This document shows positions 9,256 through 17,018 of a stretch of DNA of 64,000 bases, one piece after another. The position numbers and the translations under genes are program-made. The notes below the pieces were generated by a model. The model saw only the letters and a program-made list of their open reading frames with translations, had not been told where the DNA came from and did not search any database. Position 1 is the stretch's first letter; the number at the start of each line of letters is the position of its first letter. Source of the DNA: Leifsonia xyli subsp. xyli str. CTCB07 (GTDB lineage: Bacteria; Actinomycetota; Actinomycetes; Actinomycetales; Microbacteriaceae); assembly GCF_000007665.1 (NCBI RefSeq), contig NC_006087.1, positions 2,520,159 through 2,584,158 of the forward strand, given 5' to 3'.

Positions 9256-9376
9256 GCCGGTCCGGCGGCGGCCGAACAGTGCGGTTTCCAAGGCTGGCAC
9301 CGAACAAAGACCCCTGGCACGCAATCTCTTTAATTTCAATACATACCTAATGCGTGTAATTGGGTTAGTATTCAGC

Positions 9377-9625
9377 ATGAGCACTCCACGGACGGGGCGC
9401 CGACTGCGCAGACCAGAGCACGTGAAAAACGACGACTTCGTCGCCGTTCCTTACCTTCGGCAGGGCCAGATGATCTCCCTGATCAGATGGACACAGGTGT
9501 CCGGAAAGTGGAAGTACTCCACCCTCCTCGCCCAGTACCTGCATCGCGACGAGAGCAGCTGGTATCTCGTGGTCGGCGGGCAGAGAGCCCAACTGAGCCG
9601 CTCGGAGTGGGCGATCTTCAACTGA
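9377..9625 (+). CDS. Small hypothetical protein
   Basis: 82 residues from ATG 9377 (in-frame ATG 9350 is the alternative). Basic N-terminus RTGRRLRRPEHVKN, then a beta-rich core YLRQGQMISLIRWTQVSGKW and SSWYLVVGGQRAQLSRSEW. No family recognised. The DNA upstream (9310-9376) is clearly A+T-richer than its surroundings, consistent with a promoter. It marks the left side of the accessory island with the toxin and recombinase remnants. Confidence 0.45.
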   Translation: MSTPRTGRRLRRPEHVKNDDFVAVPYLRQGQMISLIRWTQVSGKWKYSTLLAQYLHRDESSWYLVVGGQRAQLSRSEWAIFN

Positions 9626-10086
9626 GCGAAGGCTGCCCGGGAACGGGCGGAACGCAGGTTCGGGACGTGACCGACGATGACAGCAGAGCGTGGGGCCAAC
9701 CCCGCCTCGGGGCCTCGATGAAGACGGCGCTGCGCACCGCCCTCGGCTGGATCGCCGCCGTACTCGTCAACCTGGGCATGCTTCTGTTCGCCGCGGGCCT
9801 CCTCGTACCGCGGACAGACGCTTCCCCGGCGCTGGGCGCCGGAATCGGGACGCTGGCCGCGGGAGCGCTCGGGGGCAGCGTGGATACGGAGCGGACGCGG
9901 GTAGGCGCCTACGGAGACGACCGTCGCCACCAGGGGCAGGACGATGGCACAAGCCCACCGAAGTCCCGTAGTTCCGGAAAAGTACCTGCGTCTGTTTGCT
10001 TGGTTGCGGATGATCCTACTACGCACAAACGAACTCGTCGCCAGCCGCGACGCTAGGAGACGGGCACGGGGTGGCGTCGTGGTGGT
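9626..10086 (+). other. Gene-poor stretch with membrane-protein-like debris
   Basis: No convincing intact gene. One frame from ATG 9718 gives ALGWIAAVLVNLGMLLFAAG, a plausible membrane helix, then loses protein-like composition near 9890. Another frame from ATG 9944 gives KYLRLFAWLRMILLRTNELV and stops at 10090. Together they could be the two ends of a decayed small membrane protein, but no family is recognised. Confidence 0.3.
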
Positions 10087-10830
10087 CTAATGCGCGGCGC
10101 GGACCGCGGCTTGGATGGCGAGGCCCGCATCTACCTCGGCTTTGTCGTTGGCGTTGAGTACGCGGCCTTCGCCGATGCGGAACTCAATACCACCAGCGTA
10201 CGCCTGCCTGGTGACGTTGGCGGGGAGGAACCGGGCGAATCCGGGATCGCGCCGGAAGTTCAACCAGCCCAGTTGCTCCCGGGTAACCTCGTCCCGTGTC
10301 GCATCACGGTAGCTCTCGTCGGTGAGCAATCCCCGGTCTGCCTGGCAGAAGTCGATCAAATAGTGGAAAAGTCGTTCCGAGAGGTCGGGAGCGATAATCG
10401 GCGACTCGGGATCATGCAATGTCAGCAAGACACTGTTGTTCAGCCGCTGACTGGTTTTCCCCGTGCGCAGTGACAGATGCAGGTGGTCGTTTGTCCGGTC
10501 TCTTTCGGGTTCGTTCACAAGACCGAACCCCCACCCAACATCGACTAGCGAGTCTGCTGTCGGGCGGCCGTGCTCATCGAGGTTGCTGAACCAGTCTTTC
10601 GGAGTCTTCTTGCCCCAGCCCCGTTCAAACGCGAGTTCTTCAAGGTGCTCCAGGTTCGAGCCGAGAGGCTTCTCCGCGTTCGCCTTGTCCCCGAGTACAT
10701 AGAGGGTGTCGAAAACGGGGTGTAATGCCCGGAGCCCTTGCAGGAACTCGCGGGTTTGTTCGATGAACTGCCCGAACGTCTGCTCGCGCACACCCCAGAA
10801 CGCCCCGAAGTACGGCTGAACGTTGCTCAT
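10087..10830 (-). CDS. Immunity protein, Imm52-like
   Basis: 247 residues, intact, ATG 10830. The opening YFGAFWGVREQTFGQFIEQT, then LRALHPVFDTLYVLG and a mid-region GWGFGLVNE resemble the Imm52 immunity family (aromatic-G-A-x-W-G start, followed by LxALhPlf and a GF-type strand). Imm52 proteins neutralise Tox-REase-5 nuclease toxins, and exactly that toxin domain is encoded 12 bases upstream, which strongly supports the call. Base composition appears lower in G+C than neighbouring core genes, suggesting acquisition. The toxin gene is broken, so this gene now guards against related toxins from other cells, or is simply still undecayed. Confidence 0.7.
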   Translation of the reverse strand: MSNVQPYFGAFWGVREQTFGQFIEQTREFLQGLRALHPVFDTLYVLGDKANAEKPLGSNLEHLEELAFERGWGKKTPKDWFSNLDEHGRPTADSLVDVGWGFGLVNEPERDRTNDHLHLSLRTGKTSQRLNNSVLLTLHDPESPIIAPDLSERLFHYLIDFCQADRGLLTDESYRDATRDEVTREQLGWLNFRRDPGFARFLPANVTRQAYAGGIEFRIGEGRVLNANDKAEVDAGLAIQAAVRAAH

Positions 10831-10842
10831 TGTGATCCAATC

Positions 10843-12272
10843 CTACCCAAACGGGGTGTACACGGTCGTAATGTCACCCGTCCACCCCTGCTTCTCAAGC
10901 ATCTTGTCCACGGCGTCTTTCGCCGCCTGTGTGGAGAGGTGCCACTCGATCCGCATGCCATTCGCCGCCCTGATCTGATTCCCGATCTGCTCCAGGGTTC
11001 CTTCCTGCCAGAAGGTTTGGTTGAGGGGTGGGTATTTCTGCCAGTCTTTGGCGTCGAGGAGGACGTTGCGGGTTTTGTCGTAGCCGTCGAAGTCGACCCC
11101 GTTGACTTTGTATTCGGTGCCGCGTTCCATGCCGGTGATGAACTCTTGGTAGTCTTGGCCCTTGGTGCGGGTGGGGGATTTCTCCCATAGCCCTGGTCCG
11201 CCGTCGCTGGTGACTCGTGCTGTCTCTCCGAGGCGGAGTTTCTCGCCGGGTTGCAGTGGTCGTAGTTTCGGGATGTCGTCGGCTTTCCCGAGCTTGCCGA
11301 CGGTGCCGAGTTTCCCCACTTTGCCGAGTTTCAGGAACGGGAGGGCGAGGGTGAGGGCTGCGAAGGTGGCTCTGCCGGAGGCTTGTCCGGGGTGGTCTTT
11401 CCAGAGGTCGGCGTAGGTGAGGGACTTCCAGATCTGGTCCCATTGGTCACCAAGTACCCCGCCGGGGTTGTTGATGAACGCGTCCCATTTCTGGGCTTGC
11501 CGTTCCCACCCTTCGGGTGTGAACAGTTCCTCGACGACCTGGGGGACCCACACGATAGGAAGAAGCTGCCCCAACCCGATGACGGTGTCCCAGGCCTCGC
11601 CGAAGAACCCGGTCAGGAACTCCCCGATACCTTCCCAGACCTCCGGGGTCGGCTTCGGCAACCCACCGGGTGGGATACCGACCACGGGAACAATGCTCGG
11701 GCCGCCGCTACCCTTCAGTGACGGGGTGACACCACTGGTGGTGCCTGCCGCGGCACGGATCTCTGCGGCGACCTCGTCTCCCACCCGGGCAAGGGTCGCC
11801 CGGGCGGTGTCGAGGCGGGTTTGCGCGTCTGCCAGCCCGGTGCCACCGGGGTCGGTGAAGGGGGTGACGGTCGCTTCGGGCGTGCCGGGGTCGGCGGTGG
11901 CGGCTTTCCGAGTGGCGTCCCGGTGTTCCTGCTTCGCCGCCTGGGTGGCCTGCTACGCGGTCTTCGCGTCGGTGATCGCGGCCCGCGCCTCAGCCCGTGC
12001 AGCCTGGAACGCGGACTGGTAGCGGAGCATCGTTGCGGCGACACGGTTGAGCGCGGGCGGCAGCATGCCCGTGTGGCCGGCTTCTTCGGGGTGAAGGCCC
12101 GCCAGGCGTTGCCGCCGCGGCCTTCCCATCCGGGGAGGGTCATCATCTTCCACGCCCCGGCTATCTGCCGGGCTGGTCCGACACCGGAGCCGATGTTCTG
12201 GACCACGTTCTCGATCGCGGCGGGGTTACCGGGGATGAGTTCCTCGACGGTGGAGGCGCCGGTGAGGGTCAT
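10843..12272 (-). pseudogene. Type VII-secreted polymorphic toxin with C-terminal Tox-REase-5 nuclease domain, inactivated
   Basis: Read from ATG 12272: ASTVEELIPGNPAAI and a WxG-type turn PGWEGRGG are the N-terminal secretion domain of T7SS-exported polymorphic toxins. Near 12084 (a GAAGAAG stretch) the frame shifts by one base; the sequence continues with NRVAATMLRYQSAFQAARAE. At 11953-11955 an in-frame TAG interrupts a helical linker. The 3' frame is then open to 10843 and ends in a restriction-endonuclease-fold toxin: NGVDFDGYDKTRNVLLDAKD contains the D..D-x-K active-site pattern. The intact protein would have been about 476 residues. The two lesions leave only a headless C-terminal frame (GTG/ATG starts inside). 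Directly followed by its Imm52 partner. Confidence 0.72.
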
Positions 12273-12617
12273 GCGTTCACCATCCGGGTGGCGGCTTGCG
12301 CTTGGACGATGCCCATACTCGTCACCTTTCATCGCGGCATTCACGTCACACTCAGTGGTTTCGGGAGCCGGTGCCCGTTGACCGAGTGGACTGATCGGTC
12401 TAACGCTAGATGACACGCACCGGCGAGCACTATTCCGTATTCCACATGCCTCGCCGTCCCCGGGGCACGAACGTCCGCTCAGCGCACGACGGCAGGGCAA
12501 GCGCGCGGAGATGATGCACGTTCCGTGCAGTGCGCTTCGCACCGACCCGGATAAAGCACGAGCGCCCGCTCCGCCGGGGGTGGCGGTGCAGGCGCTGTGC
12601 TCGTGGCAGGTGTTGCG
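12273..12617. other. Gap between toxin and recombinase remnants
   Basis: No gene of normal size. A 15-codon minus-strand frame (12269-12316, opening MGIVQAQAA) has AAAGGTGA in front and overlaps the toxin start as ATGA, so it may be a leader peptide or the stump of an upstream WXG100-type partner gene. The rest shows no coding potential that I can see. Confidence 0.4.
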
Positions 12618-13870
12618 TCAGATGGTGCGTGCGGTGGGGTGCTGCTGCACGATTCGGTTAGGGTTCGGACGGGACGAGCACCTGGGCGAGGAGAGTGCCG
12701 AGGGCGTTGTGGATGCGATGGGCAGCACCGGCATGGCGTCCTCGTACTCGCGTTGCAGCACCACCAGTCGGTCCATGATCCGGTTCCGCTGCCTCGACCA
12801 GGTTGCCCGGTCGATCAGCCCGTCATAGTGGTCGTCGTCCAGCCGCTCCAGTGCCGCCCGGTCCGCCGCCAGTCTCTCCCGCATCCCGGTCACCTCCTCT
12901 TGCCCGGGCGTGCGGGTGGGGGAGCCTGTGAGGTCGGCCCGGAGAAGGCGGCGAGCACGGCATCCTCGATAAATGCCTGAATCGCGACGGCGTTGATCGA
13001 GCGGGCGCACCCGCCCCGAGTGTGGTGCCCACAAATGTAGTTCGGTCCCTGCTTGCGCATCTTGTGCCCGCACTTGCCGCACCGGATCAGTCCAGAGAAC
13101 GGCATCACCCACTTTGACGAGTACGTGCGCCCTCCATTCTTCCTCGCCCGCCGTGCATCCAGCACCGCGACCGTCTCGTCCCAGGCATCGGCATCCAAGA
13201 TCGGGGTCCAGTTCCCCTCCACCACCACCTCGGGGGCCGTCGCCCACGACCCACCCGGCAACACCGGCCGGTACGTTCGTACGCCCTTCAAGACCGGGTT
13301 CCGCAGAATCTGCTTCAACGCCTTCTCGCTCCACCGCACCCCGTGCATCGTCACCCACCCCGCCTGGTTCCACCGGTTGACGATTCTGTACACGCTCTCC
13401 CCAGCCCGCACCCGCTCCGACGCCTCACGCACCAACGCCGCCCGCTCCGGCACCACATACAGCGTGGAGTCGCCCGTCCGGTACCCGTACGAGGCGCGGC
13501 CCCCATGCCAACGCCCGTCGATGGCCTGCTGCTTCGACGCCCGCGCCACCCGCCTGGCGGTGTCCGCAGACGACTTGTTCGCCATCGCCACCAACACCCG
13601 GGCCATCGCCACATCGCTGTCCGTGTCCAGGCGCAGGCTTCCCGTGGCGGACTTCACCCCCTACCCGTGCAGCACCTTGGAGTCGATCAAATCCTCCAGG
13701 TCGCGCGGGTCACGCACCGCACGGTCGAGGTCGTAGGCGATCAGCACGTCCCCGCCGTCGTTCGCCAGCAGTTGGAGCATGGTGCGGAACTTCGGGCGTA
13801 TCACCCGGCGGACCTTCTCGCCCGAGGGCAGCACGATGGTGCCCCTGGCCCCATGACCCGCTCCGGCGTA
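12618..13870 (-). pseudogene. Large serine recombinase (phage/element integrase type), truncated and interrupted
   Basis: The fragment starts inside the resolvase catalytic domain (DGGDVLIAYDLDRAVRDPRD near 13740), lacking the N-terminal part with the catalytic serine. A TAG at 13661-13663 stops this frame; it resumes as KSATGSLRLDTDSDVAMARV. Next come the recombinase domain (about 13130-13560, with WHGGRASYGYRT and ILRNPVLKGVRTYRP) and a zinc ribbon, CGKCGHKM...CGHHTRGGC. Near 12910 another shift leads into the C-terminal coiled coil DRAALERLDDDHYDGLIDR. With the 5' end lost and at least two lesions it is inactive. It is the only mobile-element gene in the island and may have brought in the toxin-immunity pair. 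Confidence 0.75.
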
Positions 13871-13881
13871 CGCTCCCTGCT

Positions 13882-14106
13882 ATGAGCACCCCCGATGACC
13901 AGCCCGGCGCCGCCCGCAAGAACCTCGAGGGCGGCTACACCGAGGCGAACGGCGAAGGACCGCACAAGCGGACCGTCCACGGCCAGTACACCGAGACGGA
14001 GGGCATCACCCCCGGCTCGGATGTCGAGGGGTCGTACACGGACGGGGAAGAGCCCGCCGACGCGCCCAGCGGCGACTACACGGAGGGCGACCCCCGGGAG
14101 CCCTGA
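13882..14106 (+). CDS. Small acidic protein with four GxYT repeats
   Basis: 74 residues, strongly hydrophilic and acidic, no membrane segment or signal peptide. Four copies of a short motif are spaced 14-17 residues apart: GGYTE (17-21), GQYTE (34-38), GSYTD (50-54) and GDYTE (64-68), separated by Gly/Pro/Glu-rich spacers. Likely intrinsically disordered. Similar short tyrosine/threonine-repeat proteins occur in Microbacteriaceae, but I know of no function. ATG 13882 lies just upstream of the truncated recombinase end, so the recombinase deletion may have stopped at this gene's promoter. Confidence 0.6.
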   Translation: MSTPDDQPGAARKNLEGGYTEANGEGPHKRTVHGQYTETEGITPGSDVEGSYTDGEEPADAPSGDYTEGDPREP

Positions 14107-14116
14107 GCCCCGGGAG

Positions 14117-14305
14117 TCAGGCGAAGCGCTTGCGGGCCTTCTCCTCCTCACGCTTCGCCTTTTTGCGAGCCTTCTTCACAGTCGGATCGTTCCAGAACGA
14201 TCTGACGGAGCTGGCGATCTGATCGTAGCGCTCGCGTCCCGCGCGAGCGCCGAGGATGTAAGCGGCGGCGAGGAGAACGAGGACGAGAAGAGTCTGAGGT
14301 CGCAT
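14117..14305 (-). CDS. Small single-pass membrane protein
   Basis: 62 residues: one N-terminal helix (LLVLVLLAAAYILGARAG) followed by a strongly basic, helical cytoplasmic tail ending KKARKKAKREEEKARKRFA. The plan resembles YtxH-like small membrane proteins. ATG 14305. Convergent with the GxYT protein gene, the two stops being 10 bases apart. Function unknown. Confidence 0.6.
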   Translation of the reverse strand: MRPQTLLVLVLLAAAYILGARAGRERYDQIASSVRSFWNDPTVKKARKKAKREEEKARKRFA

Positions 14306-14648
14306 GGCGCGACGATAAACCCTGGCGGGCCGTCTGGGAAGGCCGGAGACGGCGTCCGCCTCCGGCGAGCTGAGCGCGCGCTTCTTCGCTTGGAACGTCG
14401 CGAGCGTCGCACAAGCGGGCCGCCCAGAGCGTCCACGCGGCCTCGGCCGCCGCCGATCGGTTCGCACTCGCCCGATCATCGTGCGGATGAAGGCCTCGCA
14501 CACCAGCGACCCTCGGCCGGGCCGGCCCTTCGTCTCGTGGCGCGCTCACGCGCCACGAGACGAAGACGTGGGAGCCCTCGCGATCGCGGACGAGCCCGGA
14601 AGCACCCCGGGGACAATGCGCTCTCCGGCCGAGGGGACCGCGTAACGA
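14306..14648. other. Gene-free gap holding a perfect hairpin
   Basis: No gene seen. The short frames here have an arginine/proline-rich composition typical of antisense or non-coding high-G+C DNA. Its one clear element is the 16-base hairpin at 14529-14564, listed separately. Confidence 0.5.
14529..14564. repeat. Perfect 16-base inverted repeat (hairpin)
   Basis: TTCGTCTCGTGGCGCG, a CTCA loop, then the exact complement. It is 85 bases past the end of the secreted-protein gene on the minus strand (stop 14649), so it may be its terminator, although no U run follows. Stem length and perfection are well above the other hairpins in the window. Confidence 0.6.
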
Positions 14649-15104
14649 TCAGAGGTAATACCAGCTGAACCTCGCCGTGAGTCCTCCGTACCCGTAGGAT
14701 ACGATGCTGACGGTCATGACGATGTTCCCCCGGCTCTTCCCCCCGACGTAATAACATTTGACATACTGGAAGCCGTGCTTGGCCGGGCAGCTCTGGTCCG
14801 AACGGTAGTCGACGCGTTCGCCGCGCATGTCCAAATGGTCAGCGCCGGCGAGATGGACACCGTCCCAGTAGGAAGTCGAATCGGCATTGTTGCAGTCCGC
14901 GATCTGCCCACCCGATTTGCCTGAGTTGAACCACTCGCTGGCCGCGCAGTTCGCAAGTCGTTTAACGGATGTCGACTGCCAGGAGAAGTCTCCGGATGTC
15001 GTGTAAGACTCGTCGGCATGCGCAGCTCCGGCAGTGCCGGCGACGAGCGTGATCGTTGTGATGCCCGCGAGGAGCAGGCGGGAGAATTTGCGCGATAATC
15101 GCAT
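14649..15104 (-). CDS. Small secreted protein with four cysteines
   Basis: 151 residues. A classical Sec signal peptide: basic MRLSRKFSR, hydrophobic LLLAGITTITLVAGTAGA, cleavage probably after AHA near residue 30. The mature part (about 120 residues) is polar, with Gly, Ser, Tyr and four cysteines (in NCAAS, ADCNN, QSCPAK and KCYYV), which suggests two disulfides in an extracellular fold, and it ends in beta-type alternation, GGLTARFSWYYL. AAAGGAAA lies eight bases before ATG 15104. I recognise no family; secreted small Cys proteins in plant-associated bacteria can act on the host, but nothing here proves that. Confidence 0.65.
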   Translation of the reverse strand: MRLSRKFSRLLLAGITTITLVAGTAGAAHADESYTTSGDFSWQSTSVKRLANCAASEWFNSGKSGGQIADCNNADSTSYWDGVHLAGADHLDMRGERVDYRSDQSCPAKHGFQYVKCYYVGGKSRGNIVMTVSIVSYGYGGLTARFSWYYL

Positions 15105-15360
15105 GGTGTTTCCTTTCGATTGTGAGTGACGGGCTTCAGCTCGCCCGAACACGCTGAAGGGTAGAGGTCGCCGGGAAACAGCGGCAGCTCTCCCGGATGA
15201 CATGTGCGTGAACAGGGTCTGAATCAGCCCTGACGCCGGGAGCGAGGAAGGGACGGCCGGTTCCACCTGCTCATCCACCGTCGCGGACGCTTGGGATGCC
15301 GGTGCGATGCGGCGGGGCCAAGATGATGAACGCGCATGAACCATCTCGAGCGACCGGGGT

Positions 15361-15886
15361 TTCATCCACAGCATGATCGGGCGCACTCTCTCCACATCCA
15401 TGCATTTTGTTCTCCACAGCGTGTGGAGAACAAAAATGCTGGTCAAAAGCTTTTTCTCGCTCCGAAAATGACGGTTATCCCCAGAAAGTCTTGCGTTTAT
15501 CCACGAGATTTCCCCGGTCATGACCATCTTTTCCACACGGTTATCCACAGGCAGATCGCTCGAGGGCGGCAAGCACGGCGTCCGAGGCATCCTCCCCACA
15601 TCGACCCGGCACGCAATGATGCGCCCTCAGGCCGCCGTTCGCACTTCTGAGCACAGCGACTCGCCTCGCGAGCGCGGCGGGGCGCGGCGTCATCCACAGC
15701 TCGGATAACGGTGTGAATGACACGATTGTGTTTTCGCACACAGCTTCGAAAATCGCATCTGTGGAGCAAATAACCTGATCAAAGCACTTTTCTCTAAGCT
15801 GAGAATTCTGCGGTCATACACAGGTCGCGCGTATCCTCCACAGTTTTTCCGCATTCTTCCACGTGTTGTCCCCAGAGTTATCCACA
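15361..15886. promoter_or_regulatory. Cluster of DnaA-box-like sequences in an 896-base gene-free region
   Basis: Between 15105 and 16000 I see no gene. The region is A+T-richer than its surroundings and contains two perfect TTATCCACA boxes (15541-15549, 15878-15886) and at least eight one-mismatch variants: TCATCCACA (15362, 15690), TTCTCCACA (15410; inverted at 15422-15430), TTATCCCCA (15475), TTATCCACG (15497), TTTTCCACA (15529); TTGTCCCCA (15866) is one off the actinobacterial form TTGTCCACA. Most point the same way. This density is that of an origin or of a DnaA-titrating locus, not of chance in a high-G+C genome. The chromosomal oriC is expected beyond rpmH at the right end, so this would be a second DnaA-binding locus. 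Confidence 0.6.
15405..15435. repeat. 14-3-14 perfect palindrome built from two facing DnaA-like boxes
   Basis: TTTTGTTCTCCACA, the spacer GCG, then its exact complement TGTGGAGAACAAAA. Each half contains a TTCTCCACA box, so two boxes face each other. Could be a protein-binding operator or a cruciform-forming element within the DnaA-box cluster. Confidence 0.6.
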
Positions 15887-16000
15887 GCTGCGCAGCAGGG
15901 AAGCGGCGGCTGCGGAAAGCGCCAATCCGATCGGCGGGTCCGCGTCGAATCCCTGATCGAGGTGGGTGGCCCGCCCGCCGTCGTCAAGGAGGAACGAACA

Positions 16001-16414
16001 ATGCGCACATCACCGAATCGCCTCGTCGCCACCGTCTTCGGCGCCGTCTACCTGCTGGTCGGCCTGCTCGGCTTCGCCTTCACGGGCGGCGTCGGATTCG
16101 TGGCGACCCAGGGCGGGCTGATCCTCGGCATCTTCGAGGTGAACCCGCTTCACAACATCGCGCACCTGCTGATCGGCGCTGCGCTGCTCACCGCCGGCCT
16201 GGCGAATGCGACCGCCGCCAGGGGCATCAACGTCACCATCGGAGCCGTCTACCTGCTTCTGGGCATCGTGGGCTTCTTCCTGGTCGGCACCGCGGCGAAC
16301 ATCCTCGCCCTGAACACGCCCGACCACTTCCTGCACCTCGTGAGCGCGATCGTGCTCCTCGGTGTCGGTCTCGGCGCCGAGCGGACCGTGCGCTCCTCTT
16401 CGGCCACCGTCTGA
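16001..16414 (+). CDS. DUF4383 membrane protein
   Basis: 137 residues with four hydrophobic helices. The pattern VFGAVYLLVGLLGF, NPLHNIAHLLIGAALL, VYLLLGIVGFFLVG and TPDHFLHLVSAIVLLGVGL is that of the DUF4383 family, common in actinobacteria and of unknown function; the conserved H-N-x-x-H and D-H-x-x-H pairs sit at membrane boundaries. AAGGAGG precedes ATG 16001. Followed 22 bases later by another membrane protein gene, likely in one transcript. Confidence 0.75.
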   Translation: MRTSPNRLVATVFGAVYLLVGLLGFAFTGGVGFVATQGGLILGIFEVNPLHNIAHLLIGAALLTAGLANATAARGINVTIGAVYLLLGIVGFFLVGTAANILALNTPDHFLHLVSAIVLLGVGLGAERTVRSSSATV

Positions 16415-16436
16415 CCGATCGGGCCACGGCGCTCCC

Positions 16437-16952
16437 ATGAGCAGGATGACGGAATCCCTTCCCGACGCTCCGGCGACCCGGGCATTCCTCGCCGCGGCCG
16501 CGCTGGGGGCCGGGCTGCTGCACGCGGCCCTGGCCCCCGGCGCACCCCTTCCGATGCTCGCCCTGCTGCTGGCCTTCGCACTGGCGGAACTCGGCTGGGC
16601 GGTGGCGACGCTGGCGCCCGATCGGCCGCCGCTGCTGCGCGCCATCCCGGCGCTGGCCCTCGCGCCGATCGGGATGTGGGCGACACTCGCCACGATCGGC
16701 GCAACGGCGTCCTCCGGCACAGTGCTGACGCTCCCGCTCCTGCCGATGGGCGTTGCCTCGCTGCTGGGCCTCGCCGTCGCCGCCACGGCAGCCATCGTGC
16801 TCCGCCGCCGGCGCCCTGCCGCACCCCACAGCGGAGCCCCCCGCTTCCTCGCCGCTCTCCTGCTCAGCGCCTGCGCTGTCTGCGGCGTCACTATTCCGGC
16901 ACTTGGAGCCACTAATGCCGGCATCGCAGCGGTGATGGTCCACCATCACTGA
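16437..16952 (+). CDS. Membrane protein with C-terminal histidine tail, upstream of heme oxygenase
   Basis: 171 residues with about five hydrophobic helices (for example AFLAAAALGAGLLHAALAPG and LLAFALAELGWAVATL) and a C-terminus AGIAAVMVHHH. No known family recognised. The GLLHAALAP segment and terminal HHH could bind metal or heme, but this is inference. It lies between the DUF4383 gene and heme oxygenase, separated from the latter by a palindromic operator candidate, so it may belong to the first transcript only. ATG 16437. Confidence 0.55.
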   Translation: MSRMTESLPDAPATRAFLAAAALGAGLLHAALAPGAPLPMLALLLAFALAELGWAVATLAPDRPPLLRAIPALALAPIGMWATLATIGATASSGTVLTLPLLPMGVASLLGLAVAATAAIVLRRRRPAAPHSGAPRFLAALLLSACAVCGVTIPALGATNAGIAAVMVHHH

Positions 16953-16982
16953 TGGTTGACGGAACCGAAGACCAGGGGACAA

Positions 16983-17000
16983 ACTAAGGTTAACCTCAGT
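16983..17000. promoter_or_regulatory. Iron-box-like palindrome upstream of heme oxygenase
   Basis: ACTAAGGTT followed by AACCTCAGT: an 18-base palindrome with one mismatch, core AAGGTTAACCTC. It resembles DtxR/IdeR operators (TTAGGTTAG-x-CTAACCTAA) by its AGGTTA...TAACCT arms, though the spacing differs. It lies 18 bases before the heme oxygenase start, where an iron repressor would act. Known DtxR control of heme oxygenase in Corynebacterium supports the role by analogy. Confidence 0.5.
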
Positions 17001-17018
17001 TGATCTGGAGACCTCATC

